Positions 26,443-35,897 of a stretch of 64,000 nt of DNA are shown here, one piece after another. The notes under the pieces were generated by a model that saw only the letters and a list, made by a program, of their open reading frames with translations, did not search any database and was not told where the DNA came from. Location of the stretch: assembly GCF_900116635.1 (NCBI RefSeq), contig NZ_FPBJ01000011.1, positions 21,636 to 85,635 of the forward strand, written 5' to 3'. The position numbers and the translations under genes are program-made. The stretch comes from Xenorhabdus koppenhoeferi (GTDB lineage: Bacteria; Pseudomonadota; Gammaproteobacteria; Enterobacterales; Enterobacteriaceae). Within the stretch, counting starts at the first letter, position 1. Each line of letters opens with the position of its first letter.

Positions 26443-27062
26443 TACCCGGTGTTATTCACAACCGGCTTATCACGCAATACGGGCAGCGCATTCTTTGCCT
26501 CGTTCTGAAAAATATTAACCTGCGTTTTGAACACTGACGATAAACGTCCTGATCTCTGTACCGCGATTGCGCGAAAAGATCAGAGGGCATCAATGATTTC
26601 AGCGTCCACTGTTGTGCGGCGTCACTTGCGTAAAAGCAGCGCGATTACCAAGTGACGCCGTCAGGCGGCCAACGTCCAGAGCACGTCCGGTCTGGCTTTA
26701 CAACCCATTTGATCCACGTATTACTCAGGGAAGCCCGTTTCCACGAGTGCTTTTCTGCTTCTGAATTACTTTATTCCGTTTATTTTTTAACCCCGATGCC
26801 TTGCAACAGGCTGATGCCGTAAAAAAGGAGAGATTATCCACGTCAAGATAATGAGGCGTTCATCCTGATTGAATCAGGTACTGAACGGGGAGCATGTATC
26901 GCTGTGCTGAGCACGTCGCGAGCTCCTGCAAAAACTCAACACAATTTTCGCTCTGCTACACATTATCTGACGCACCACGGAACGGTGAACCTGAACCGAC
27001 ACGCAGAGACTTGTTTAAAAACGAATGAAAAATGAATAAAAACAGAGGCAAAGTGACAGGAG
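26443..27062. other. Noncoding region with a long inverted repeat
   Basis: No gene was recognised. GGCGTCACTTG (26618-26628) and CAAGTGACGCC (26649-26659) form a perfect 11-bp stem around a 20-nt loop. A weaker pair, CTGATCT/AGATCAG, lies near 26,550-26,580. The region leads into the integrase-like gene, whose ribosome binding site AGGAG is at 27058-27062. Confidence 0.5.
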
Positions 27063-27977
27063 ATGGCACAGAAATCATCACGTTCAAAAGTTGAGCGGTT
27101 CAGGAAAGAATTTATCACTCACGCCCGAAAAGCCGGCGGGAGTTTTGCCACGGTCGCTGACCGGGAGCGCATTGCCCGGCAGTTCCTCGACTATTTGAAA
27201 AACAACGGCATTAAACTCAGGCAAATGGATAGCTTCAAAGCGAAATATATTGAGCGCTATATTGCTCAGCGTAAGACTGACCATATCAGTCACAGGACAT
27301 TGCAAAATGAGATGTCAGCACTGAGAGCAATTTTAGCGCAGGCCGGAAAGCCTAAGTTGGCCGCCCCGGATAATCCGCGTCTGAGCAACCGGGCACTCGG
27401 TATTGCGGATATGAGCCGCAAGGGCACGAAGGTTGCGCTGACACCGACAGCGTTCAGAGAAATTTTTCAGCAGGTCGAGCAAAAAGACCGGGGCGTGGCA
27501 TCAGTGATGCAACTGGCCTATGTGCTGGGGTTGCGTACCAAAGAAGCCGTGGAAGCCGGTAAATCCTTAGCCACCTGGAAAAAAGCGCTGGAGAACGGTC
27601 ATACGTCCGTGCGGGTGGTGTTTGGCACCAAAGGCGGGCGGCCGAGGCAGACGGTCATACTGGATCGGGAAACGCTGCAACACGCTATTGCCTATGCCGA
27701 GCACGAACAGGCAGGGCGCAGCGGCAGATTAATTGATAAACCTACGCTCCATCAGGCGATAGACCGTTACCGTTATGTGGTCAGACGTGCCGGACTGGTG
27801 GGTAAGCAAGCGCCACACAGTATGCGCTATCATTTTGCCCGGCAATCCGGAGCACATTATAAAGCACAGGGTTTTAGTGAGCGGGAAGCGCTGGCACTGG
27901 TATCAATGGATTTGGGGCATGGCGATGGGCGGGGACGTTATATCAGGCAGGCGTATTACCAGGGTATTGAGGGCTAA
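27063..27977 (+). CDS. Tyrosine-recombinase family protein (integrase-domain protein of ICE cargo type)
   Basis: Encodes 304 residues. The N-terminal SAM-like core-binding domain spans residues ~10-100; the catalytic domain shows Arg in VLGLRTKEAVEAG, a Lys/Gly hairpin FGTKGGRPRQTV, HSMRYHFARQSG (HxxR), LGHGDGRGRYIRQAYY with the late His and the nucleophile Tyr. These integrase-domain proteins are frequent inside SPI-7-like and other islands and need not mobilise the whole element, whose integrase is at 41330. It may have brought in or maintain the adjacent cargo. It is preceded by structured element A and followed by the helicase module. Confidence 0.82.
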   Translation: MAQKSSRSKVERFRKEFITHARKAGGSFATVADRERIARQFLDYLKNNGIKLRQMDSFKAKYIERYIAQRKTDHISHRTLQNEMSALRAILAQAGKPKLAAPDNPRLSNRALGIADMSRKGTKVALTPTAFREIFQQVEQKDRGVASVMQLAYVLGLRTKEAVEAGKSLATWKKALENGHTSVRVVFGTKGGRPRQTVILDRETLQHAIAYAEHEQAGRSGRLIDKPTLHQAIDRYRYVVRRAGLVGKQAPHSMRYHFARQSGAHYKAQGFSEREALALVSMDLGHGDGRGRYIRQAYYQGIEG

Positions 27978-28205
27978 TAATAAAATGTATTGGCACATAC
28001 TAGATAAAATGATCTGCCCATCAGAACATGAGCAACTCATAGGGTCACATCACTTTTTGGCTGGTCAATACCGAACTCCGGCAAAAAGGTATGTATCTGA
28101 TTAGTGGTTAAATCACCTTAATAGGCGATTCTTTGACTAATGCGTTTCTTTTTCACCTCAACTAACCTTAAAATCGAATCAAACAAACTGATAAGTGAAG
28201 AAAAA

Positions 28206-31200
28206 ATGCATCTAACGATCGTTGGTGGCGCAGGGCTTCATGCTAGTGAGGTCAAAGCTGTGAGCAAAATGGAAAGTGAATTTCAGAATAGCTGGCATGC
28301 ATATGCGGGATTAGTTGTTGCTGATAAGCAAGGTTCGATGGAAATTGATTGTTTAATTATTACTCATGATAGACTGCTCTTAGTTGAGTTAAAAGAATGG
28401 AATGGCATTATTACCACCGAGAAAGGAAAATGGTTTCAGAATGGTAAGAATAGAGGCAAAAGTCCGTATGCAATAAAAAGAGAACAGGCGCAAAGATTAA
28501 AAAATATACTAAAGCAAGAGGTTGAGCATAGAATTGGCTATTTTTTGAATGTTGAAGCGCATGTTGTGCTTTGCGGCAATGCAACACCAGAAAATATACC
28601 AGCATCAGAGCGTCCTTTTGTTCATACTATGGGGGAATTTCTCGCTCTTAGAAATAATTATGAAGCTATAGTTCAGACAGGTTCTATTGGACAGTTCTTT
28701 GTGAATTCTGGTAAACCTAGACCTAACTCGGAAAAGTGCCTACCTGTGATTTGTGAGTTTTTCGAGGGAACAAAAGTTAAAGCGAAAGAACTTATGGTTG
28801 GTAATTTTGTGGCTCAAAGGAAAGCACCTTGGTTCCAGCATAGAAACTATATCTATGAAGAATTCAAAGCACAAGATCGTGACAGACCCTCAGTTACTGG
28901 CCTCATTAGACGTTGGGACTTTAATAAACTTGGAACTCAAAATGCCTTGCAATCAACCTGGTCAGATATTGCATTGAGAGAGTCAAGAATTGGTAGGTTT
29001 GTAAGAGATAATACAACAGTTTTAGGCGATTATTTACTGCACTCAGTTAATGATTTGTCGCAAGATGATATTACTGAAGACACGTGCGAACTATATGAAC
29101 TGAGAAGAACGTACAGTCGTTTAGATGATGTCATTATCAGTGAAGCCAAAAATTGGAATAAAGAAACACGTATAGATAGAGTCAGAGCTTTAATTACTCC
29201 ATTTTCAGACTTGCATAGTTTAAAAATTGCACATCGAGATATTGATCCACATAACCTTTGGTTCGCAGAAGATCAAAATACTATACTCACTTCTGGCTTT
29301 GGAGCTGCGTTCTTCCCAGAGGCAGGGACAGTTTCCGATCATCGCCGCTTATTACAAAGTACCCCTATATCTCTGCCGGAAGATAAAATGAGTGAGGGTG
29401 GTGAGATTCTCGATCCATTTAAGCTCGATGTATTTTTGTTGGCTTCTGTTGCTTATCAATTTTGCTTTGGTGAAGGACCGTTACCTACCGAGGATGACGT
29501 GCCTGAATGGAAAAGACCAAAGACAGATCCTTTCAATGGAGAGTTGGATCAATGGTTCGAAAAGGCGCTATCTTGGGTGCCTGAAGAGAGATTTGATAGT
29601 GCAATTGATATGCTATCAGCATTCAATGGGATAACGGCTACTAATGAAGAGCATCACAGTGACGCTGATGCAGTCTTTGATCGTTTAATACATAGCCCCT
29701 ATATTCGACAAGATTTGAACCCTTTTGTAATGCTAAATGCTTTTCCTCCTTTACCTGAACGTGCGTCAGAAGCATTTGCAGCATTGGCTAGTCAAAGTAA
29801 CAAAAAAACATATTTATCAGAAAAAGAAAAAGTATTACTCGTAAAACTTTGGACAAATATTAGTATCACAAGAGAGCAGACAGGGGTCAATCGAAGAGTT
29901 TTACAATTCATGCAGCGCATAGAAACTATACGTAACAGTAAGCTTTTGACCCCAGCTGTGATCGATTTTGGTGTAATGGCACAGAGTGGAATATTTGTTG
30001 CTACAGAATATGTTGATGGAGAAACGTGGTCTAGTTATCTCGCACAGCGTGAGCTTCAAGTTGAAGATAAGCTAACCTTAGCATCCACTTTAGTAAAATC
30101 AGTTATGGACATGCATGAGCTACAAATTGCACATGGTGACCTACATGTTGATAATCTTCTTGTCTCAAATAATGGTGAAAGAGACAAAGAAATTCTGCTA
30201 TTAGATCTAATTGATTTTGGTACTGAAAGCCCGGTTTTCAATACCCATTATGGTCCATCAAATCCAGCAGTCACAGATGCATTTGGCAGAGACCGATTCG
30301 CAACATTTCTAATCGTCGAAGAATTGTTTGGAGACACTTTACCAAAAATAATCGAATCTGAAATATATCATGCACGTGATAACGAATATGGTATCCCTAT
30401 AGCTTTAAAGCCTCTCTTAGATGCGATAGAACAATCGTTGCTGCCTGAACAAGAGGATGGAGAAAGCAACATACCTCCTGAAGAATCCCAACCATTGGTT
30501 GTTTATTGGAGTACTTCTGCGTTTCCGTCTGAGGCCAAGTTATTAGAACCAGTGGAAGATGGATACTATGTCAACTGTCGGTGGAACCGAAACCCTGGGT
30601 ACAGCGATCATCTTCAGTGTTATATCACGGGTAGTAATGCCTTTTTACAAGTGAATATTGATGTTGAAAAACGAAAAATAATCAATATTCGATTTATTGA
30701 AGGCATACCACTAAGTGATGTTGTATCTGCATCCCGCAGATCAACCGCAGTATTAACTAGACCGATAGCTGTTCAAAATGGTTCACTTTCTGAAGGCCAT
30801 CCTTTGCTTGACGTATTAATGAATCTTGAGCCTGTAATTGATGCAATTGTGGATAAATATAGTGGTGAAGATGTCGTTGAATCGTTAACAGAAGAAGAGC
30901 GCTTGTCTATTAAACCTATGGACCTTTGGAAGGCTCTTGCTCAAACTGAAGGAGACCTTCGACAAGCTGTGACTATAGAGTCTACAGATTATAAAGAAGC
31001 GTTGAATGGGGATCCAATGTTACCGTATACATGTTTGGATAGCAGTGATTTGCACATTGAGTGTGATGATACCCTTCTTGTCTACATGCAAGGAAAAGAT
31101 GAGCCGTTTGGAGAGGTTAATATTCAGGATACTACATCAACATTTCTTGCAATTAAACCAAATTATAGTTCCGCCTTAAAACAAATTAGACCCGGAACTA

Positions 31201-33170
31201 TTCTCCAAATTGAGTCAATTAGGAATAAATCGTCTCGAGAATTGAGACACCGTGCTTTAGAGCGAGTTCTGAGTGGTAAAGCAATAATTCCAAATTTAAT
31301 GAATTATTTTGATTCAAATCAGAAAAATCTTCTACATTCAATGACAGATTGTCCAAAAATAGAAGAAATTAGGGATTTATATGATGAACCGGGCCGAGAA
31401 ACAAATATTAAGCAACTGGAAGCCTTTCAAAAGTTAATAGAGCAAGGGCCTGTTGGGGTATTACAAGGGCCACCAGGTACAGGTAAAACAACATTTGTAT
31501 CTAAATTTATTCATTATTTATTTGTGAAATGTGGGGTCGCAAATATTTTACTTGTGGGTCAACAACACACAGCTGTTGATAATGTAGCTATAAAAGCTCA
31601 GGAGCTTTGTTTAGGTCAAGGATTAAGCTTGGATACTGTGCGGATAGGTCACGAACAGTTAATAGATAGCCGAATGTTGCCTTCGCACACTAGATCACTA
31701 CAACAAAAAATTAGGCATAAGTTTCATAGGGAGTATGACCTTCGAATAGAAGCTTTGTCCAAAAGACTTTCCCTGCCTTTGCCACTCGTAAGGGACGCTG
31801 CTCGGTTACATCGTAGCCTAAATCTACAACTGGTTATCCTTTCTCAGTATAAAAGAGAGCGTAACCAAATGATTCGAATAGGTGGTGCCTCACAGGTTGG
31901 CGAAGCAAAGCTCGAAGCGCTGGCTGCAAAAGAGAATAAAGTATTTAATACAATAGAAAAAATAATCCGTTCTCAATTCGATAGTGCTATTGGGGAGCTA
32001 CCTCATGAACCTGAATTAATACTTGATAAATTGCTCGATATTCTAGCAGCAAGTCATGGAGTGAATAATCCTGATCATCTTCAAAGACTAAGAGACGTCT
32101 TGGACTTAAGTCAGGAATGGCTGGATGTACTTCAAAGTGGTGAAGCTGGGTATGAAAGATTTATGCTTAAAACTAAACAACTGGTTTGTGGCACGTTAGT
32201 TGGTGTAGGACGTCGTTCTTTAGAGTTACAAGACACACAGTTTGATTGGGTAATTATTGATGAAGCTGGTCGAGCACAAGCAAGTGAGCTAATGGTTGCT
32301 ATGCAATGTGCTAAGAGGGTACTCCTAGTAGGAGATCATAAACAGCTTCCTCCATTTTATCACAAAGCGCACTTACGCTTAGCAAGCAAGAAGCTAGAAG
32401 TTAACAGTGAAATATTTGATGAATCAGATTTTGAGAGAGCATATAAAGCATGTGATGGGGTTACTCTTGATACTCAATACCGAATGATTGAACCTATTGG
32501 TGACCTAGTGTCAGCCTGTTTTTATGCAGAAGATATAGGTAAGCTTCATACAGGAAGATCCTCATCACCAGAATGGTATGATAATTTACCATTTCCTTGG
32601 TCGAAAGGTGTTTCATGGATTGATAGTACGACTCCAAATGGAGAGAAATCAATAGGTAAAGGACGATATATTAATCCACGAGAAATAGATCTACTTAACC
32701 ACCTCTTACGTCAGTTAGTGGAGTGTGGTGCTGTAAAACACTTAAGAGATACTGTCACAAATGAACAACCTTATCCAATTGGTATAATTACGATGTATCG
32801 CGCCCAGAAAGAGGAAATTGAGTCTTCTTTAAGTAGAGCTGAATGGATGGGGCCGTTACGCGAACTTATCAAAGTAGATACCGTTGACTCTTATCAAGGT
32901 CAGGAAAATAAAATTATCATTCTTAGCCTTGTAAGAGACAACAATAAAGCTCTTCAAGGTTTTCTGAAAGATGCACCTCGTATAAATGTGGCAATTTCAA
33001 GGGCACAAGAGAGATTAATTGTACTCGGAGCAAATCGAATGTGGAAAAAAGACAATAATGACTCTGCCCTTGGAAAAGTATTTGAATATATTTCAGAAAA
33101 AGCTAAAAAAACGCCTGAACAATACCATGTTCTAAAAGGTGAGAATATTCTTGGAGAGCCAGCTTTATGA
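28206..33170 (+). CDS. NERD - kinase-like - kinase-like - SF1 helicase fusion protein (putative defence)
   Basis: Encodes 1654 residues from ATG 28206 (an upstream ATG at 28140 lacks a ribosome binding site). Residues ~1-140: NERD domain (MEIDCLIITHDRLLLVELKEW). Residues ~240-480: protein-kinase-like, catalytic loop HRDIDPHN, but the DFG position reads SGFG. Residues ~560-740: second kinase-like domain with HGDLHVDN and LIDFG. Residues ~1060-1640: DNA2/NAM7-type SF1 helicase with Walker A GPPGTGKT, Walker B IIDEAGRAQ, GDHKQLPPF, DSYQGQE and the late INVAISRAQERL. The last 4 bases overlap the next start. NERD, kinase and helicase modules occur separately in known defence systems; this four-part architecture is not one I can name. 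Confidence 0.88.
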   Translation: MHLTIVGGAGLHASEVKAVSKMESEFQNSWHAYAGLVVADKQGSMEIDCLIITHDRLLLVELKEWNGIITTEKGKWFQNGKNRGKSPYAIKREQAQRLKNILKQEVEHRIGYFLNVEAHVVLCGNATPENIPASERPFVHTMGEFLALRNNYEAIVQTGSIGQFFVNSGKPRPNSEKCLPVICEFFEGTKVKAKELMVGNFVAQRKAPWFQHRNYIYEEFKAQDRDRPSVTGLIRRWDFNKLGTQNALQSTWSDIALRESRIGRFVRDNTTVLGDYLLHSVNDLSQDDITEDTCELYELRRTYSRLDDVIISEAKNWNKETRIDRVRALITPFSDLHSLKIAHRDIDPHNLWFAEDQNTILTSGFGAAFFPEAGTVSDHRRLLQSTPISLPEDKMSEGGEILDPFKLDVFLLASVAYQFCFGEGPLPTEDDVPEWKRPKTDPFNGELDQWFEKALSWVPEERFDSAIDMLSAFNGITATNEEHHSDADAVFDRLIHSPYIRQDLNPFVMLNAFPPLPERASEAFAALASQSNKKTYLSEKEKVLLVKLWTNISITREQTGVNRRVLQFMQRIETIRNSKLLTPAVIDFGVMAQSGIFVATEYVDGETWSSYLAQRELQVEDKLTLASTLVKSVMDMHELQIAHGDLHVDNLLVSNNGERDKEILLLDLIDFGTESPVFNTHYGPSNPAVTDAFGRDRFATFLIVEELFGDTLPKIIESEIYHARDNEYGIPIALKPLLDAIEQSLLPEQEDGESNIPPEESQPLVVYWSTSAFPSEAKLLEPVEDGYYVNCRWNRNPGYSDHLQCYITGSNAFLQVNIDVEKRKIINIRFIEGIPLSDVVSASRRSTAVLTRPIAVQNGSLSEGHPLLDVLMNLEPVIDAIVDKYSGEDVVESLTEEERLSIKPMDLWKALAQTEGDLRQAVTIESTDYKEALNGDPMLPYTCLDSSDLHIECDDTLLVYMQGKDEPFGEVNIQDTTSTFLAIKPNYSSALKQIRPGTILQIESIRNKSSRELRHRALERVLSGKAIIPNLMNYFDSNQKNLLHSMTDCPKIEEIRDLYDEPGRETNIKQLEAFQKLIEQGPVGVLQGPPGTGKTTFVSKFIHYLFVKCGVANILLVGQQHTAVDNVAIKAQELCLGQGLSLDTVRIGHEQLIDSRMLPSHTRSLQQKIRHKFHREYDLRIEALSKRLSLPLPLVRDAARLHRSLNLQLVILSQYKRERNQMIRIGGASQVGEAKLEALAAKENKVFNTIEKIIRSQFDSAIGELPHEPELILDKLLDILAASHGVNNPDHLQRLRDVLDLSQEWLDVLQSGEAGYERFMLKTKQLVCGTLVGVGRRSLELQDTQFDWVIIDEAGRAQASELMVAMQCAKRVLLVGDHKQLPPFYHKAHLRLASKKLEVNSEIFDESDFERAYKACDGVTLDTQYRMIEPIGDLVSACFYAEDIGKLHTGRSSSPEWYDNLPFPWSKGVSWIDSTTPNGEKSIGKGRYINPREIDLLNHLLRQLVECGAVKHLRDTVTNEQPYPIGIITMYRAQKEEIESSLSRAEWMGPLRELIKVDTVDSYQGQENKIIILSLVRDNNKALQGFLKDAPRINVAISRAQERLIVLGANRMWKKDNNDSALGKVFEYISEKAKKTPEQYHVLKGENILGEPAL

Positions 33171-34690
33171 ACACTTCAATCTCAGAAACAAAGGCTATAC
33201 CGAGACTTGGAAATCGTATCACTGTACTAATTCCAGCATTTAAATATTCTTTAAGTTGCGCTTGGACAAAAGAGCGGCCTTTACCAGCGGTAGAGCTTTT
33301 TTCTTGTCGGTTACTACTAATTTTTGAAAAATTGCTTCCTGGTGAAATACAAGACTTCTTTGGTCTGAATGATCGTGAGCGAGAAGAATTAGTTCATAGT
33401 CTTCAGGAGAAAAGGCTTGCAACGTTGGATCAGCAAGGTTTCATGATTCCTACGCCATTATTGTTGAGTCAAAGTGGTCAGAACGGTAAAGCTCCGATGT
33501 TAGTGGAGTACATAGAGCAGACAGAGAATGTCGTATTTGATGTTTTTACTCTTTCGGTGAGGAAAGAAAAGGCATTAAGTCCAAATATGTTTGGTTTGCC
33601 TGAATTATCAATTCTAGAACAGTATAGAAAGCGAAATACAAGTGAAATTACGGAAGCTTTTGGTCGCCAATTTAGGAGCTACCTAGAGATCAGTAAAACT
33701 CAAGACCATGAGAAGAAACGGACACAACTGTATAAAATAATGGGTTGCCAGAAAAATGGGATATTACAACTGCCAATTGATATTGAGTTTACATATCAAG
33801 CGACTGAGCATGGTGAACCCAAGAAATGGACCTCATCTTATGAACATAAAACTCTGCAACGCCCACTGAGTAATGAATTAGAAAGCCATATAGCAGATTA
33901 TCTCGGAGGCTTGGTACTCAGTGAAAAGGGAATCGACGCAGAAGAGTATTGTAGGTTAGTCGATGATTCGGTTCTGATTAAGTTTACAAATGGGTATAGG
34001 TTAGATTATTCGTCTTGGCTAGTCGCACGCGAAGAACGTAAAACTGGCTATGGATCTCCTGACACAACAGCGCTATTTGGTCCTGTATATCTTGCTGATA
34101 ATCGTAAAACTGTTCTAAAGAAGATACGTCAAGAACTTCTTGAAAAAGGTGATCATGAAGAACTACGTGCGATTTGGCTTTCTAGTGATATACCTCTTTG
34201 GGCGGCAAGTAGTGATGCGCTATCAACCTTTTCTGAGGATTTAGCTTCTTTATTGGAGAAGGGGACCGAGCAGTCTTCTTTTACAATGATTCACCAAGGT
34301 TGTAATTTTGATGATGCGAAAGCTTCCCAAAAGCATTATAAATTTAATATTCCATTTGGTGTTATGACCCCTAATGACTTAGATCGAATGGAGATTTTTA
34401 TTATCCCTGGTATCTTTGCTTTTGTTCAATACCATGGCCAGCCGAATATTGATAGTGCTGTAACACTTCCTATAGGATACATGACAGTTAACCAAGAACG
34501 TTTAAATCTTATTGAGTCCTTAATTAAGGAACGTCTCGGACCTATAGAAAGCCTTCGAATGTCATGGCCATCAAGTGGAAAAGATATATTTGAATTGATT
34601 CCATCTAACTGGAAGATACTTGGACGTGAGCCTACACCAGAATCAAATAAAACACCATCGAGAGCAATTCTCAGGTTGAAAAAGTCATAA
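33167..34690 (+). CDS. Unknown 507-residue partner of the NERD-kinase-helicase protein
   Basis: Translationally coupled to the helicase gene (ATGA at 33167-33170), so the two products should work in a fixed ratio. No family is recognised. Residues ~55-90 (GLNDREREELVHSLQEKRL...) look like a winged-helix DNA-binding segment; the middle contains a charged region 'ISKTQDHEKKRTQLYKIMG'; the C-terminal third is mixed alpha/beta (FTMIHQGCNFDDA, 'IFIIPGIFAFVQYHGQ'). No nuclease motif, membrane segment or signal peptide is visible. It might be the sensor or effector of a two-component defence system. A short hairpin at 34699-34719 probably ends the operon. Confidence 0.75.
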   Translation: MNTSISETKAIPRLGNRITVLIPAFKYSLSCAWTKERPLPAVELFSCRLLLIFEKLLPGEIQDFFGLNDREREELVHSLQEKRLATLDQQGFMIPTPLLLSQSGQNGKAPMLVEYIEQTENVVFDVFTLSVRKEKALSPNMFGLPELSILEQYRKRNTSEITEAFGRQFRSYLEISKTQDHEKKRTQLYKIMGCQKNGILQLPIDIEFTYQATEHGEPKKWTSSYEHKTLQRPLSNELESHIADYLGGLVLSEKGIDAEEYCRLVDDSVLIKFTNGYRLDYSSWLVAREERKTGYGSPDTTALFGPVYLADNRKTVLKKIRQELLEKGDHEELRAIWLSSDIPLWAASSDALSTFSEDLASLLEKGTEQSSFTMIHQGCNFDDAKASQKHYKFNIPFGVMTPNDLDRMEIFIIPGIFAFVQYHGQPNIDSAVTLPIGYMTVNQERLNLIESLIKERLGPIESLRMSWPSSGKDIFELIPSNWKILGREPTPESNKTPSRAILRLKKS

Positions 34691-34698
34691 GTTAGGTT

Positions 34699-34719
34699 AA
34701 CCCAATCCACATTTGGGTT
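34699..34719 (+). terminator. AACCCAA/TTGGGTT hairpin
   Basis: A 7-bp stem lies 9 bp after the stop of the defence operon. It is a weak terminator candidate because only an AT-mixed tract follows. Confidence 0.45.
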
Positions 34720-35075
34720 GGGTTAGTTATGGTTAAAAAATATAGTTTAATCAGTAAACATATAGCCATATTACAGGGTAAATAATTCAGATTGATCAAG
34801 ATTTAAGAGCCATATCGATAAAAACACTATTATTAACGGATTGTTTAAAAATGATTTTTATACATTTTCGCTCATAGCTATTATGTGAGAATTCTACTTA
34901 TGAACACTACGATTTTTCGAGAGAACTACCGAGCCAACGCGCGAAATGAGAATTGATAGCCTTCTTCCCTACTAACCTAAAGCTCATCGTCTTCCTGACA
35001 TTATCTTCTGCCCCAGAAAATGAATTACCCATTGACCTTATACTTTCCGTTTATTAGCGTGGAAAAGTTTGCGAA
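34720..35075. other. AT-rich noncoding gap
   Basis: About 350 bp without a recognisable gene. The left part is AT-rich like the defence operon; composition shifts toward the GC-rich antirestriction block near 34,900-35,000, marking the right edge of the cargo insertion. Confidence 0.4.
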
Positions 35076-35211
35076 TGATCCGGTCGCTTGTGAGGATCAC
35101 CTTCGGGCAGCGACAGCAACACTCCTGTAGCCTGCAAGGGAGTACACCACCGTGTGGTACATCTGCACACCTTTGGAAGCAGATATCGTCAGTCTGATGG
35201 CGATGAAGGTT
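35076..35211 (+). ncRNA. Structured repeat element, copy B, upstream of antirestriction genes
   Basis: The counterpart of 26297-26442. Stems: GTCGCT (35083-35088) with AGCGAC (35109-35114); ACTCCT (35121-35126) with GGGAGT (35138-35143) around the same loop GTAGCCTGCAA; ATCTGC (35161-35166) with GCAGAT (35179-35184); then TCAG/CTGA beyond it. It ends about 100 nt before the ArdB-like gene. It could be a small RNA, a leader, or a promoter that folds in single-stranded DNA during entry; the sequence does not choose between these. Confidence 0.68.
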
Positions 35212-35252
35212 GTTTAATCTTATCCATCATGGCCAACCGGCCAGTCACCCGG

Positions 35253-35298
35253 ACGGGGAACACGTTTCCCGTCGGGCAAGGTGTTCTCCGTCTTTTTT
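35253..35298 (+). promoter_or_regulatory. Hairpin plus T-run just before the ArdB-like gene
   Basis: ACGGGGAACAC (35253-35263) pairs with GTGTTCTCCGT (35281-35291) with one G-T pair, followed by CTTTTTTAT. It has the form of an intrinsic terminator but sits only 14 bp before the start codon, so it may be an attenuator or a conserved upstream element controlling this block. Confidence 0.6.
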
Positions 35299-35311
35299 AT
35301 CGGAGAATATC

Positions 35312-35776
35312 ATGTCAAAAGATGTACTTACCATGCTGAACAGCCTCTCGCTGTCCGCCACGTTTCCCCACAGAACCCCGCTGGAGCGGATGTGCCTGAG
35401 TTTTCTGCTTACCCGGACCGCCATGCAGTTATGTAGTGATTGCCGGTATGAGCAGTGGGAAAAGCGGGGGATGTCTGAGCCGCTGACCTATATGGTGCCC
35501 ACCGCAGCAGAAAACTATGCGGTGTACCTGCCGGGCAAAAGTCTGACAGTCACGCTCTCTGCGGATGCGTTTGGGCTGGTGGTGACGATAGCGGTTTTTG
35601 CCCATCTCGTGGTGATTGATGAACGGGATGAAGAGGTTTACCGGTACGGTGAACTGCGGAAATACGCGTTGCAACATCCGGAGAAAGACCTGATACACCG
35701 GATACTGGATATCGGTGACTTTAATGAAGAGTCTGAGACACCACTGACCCGCAGTACAAATAATAACTACAACTGA
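35312..35776 (+). CDS. Antirestriction protein, ArdB/KlcA-like (divergent)
   Basis: Encodes 154 residues; start ATG 35312 with GGAG 6 nt upstream. Signals of the ArdB/KlcA family are the opening MLNSLSLSATFP, 'ENYAVYLP', 'MSADAxG'-like LSADAFGLVVTIAVFAHLV, and 'YGELRKYALQHPEKDLIHRI'. The central 'GGxWxFYxLSNGGFYM' block is replaced by QWEKRGMSEPLTYMVP, so this is a divergent member. Such proteins block type I restriction enzymes when a conjugative element enters a cell. Position at the head of a run of plasmid-type genes supports that role. Confidence 0.7.
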   Translation: MSKDVLTMLNSLSLSATFPHRTPLERMCLSFLLTRTAMQLCSDCRYEQWEKRGMSEPLTYMVPTAAENYAVYLPGKSLTVTLSADAFGLVVTIAVFAHLVVIDERDEEVYRYGELRKYALQHPEKDLIHRILDIGDFNEESETPLTRSTNNNYN

Positions 35777-35835
35777 ACTGTCAGCACATTGATGCTGCTG
35801 TTAACCCTTTTCTTAAGCGCCTGACCGGGGAGCCG

Positions 35836-35870
35836 AAAACACCTTCCCGACACTGGGCGGGTGTTTTTTT
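35836..35870 (+). terminator. AAAACACC/GGTGTTTT hairpin with T-run
   Basis: The stem spans 35836-35843 and 35860-35867, followed by further T residues. It lies between the ArdB-like gene and the next gene, about 30 bp before that gene's start. Confidence 0.65.
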
Positions 35871-35897
35871 ATTGACGTTAAATCAAGGAATAACACC

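Noticed and set aside
35154..35339. ORF across structured element B
   Set aside because: It overlaps conserved RNA-like stems and loops and the attenuator hairpin, and its ribosome binding site is poor.
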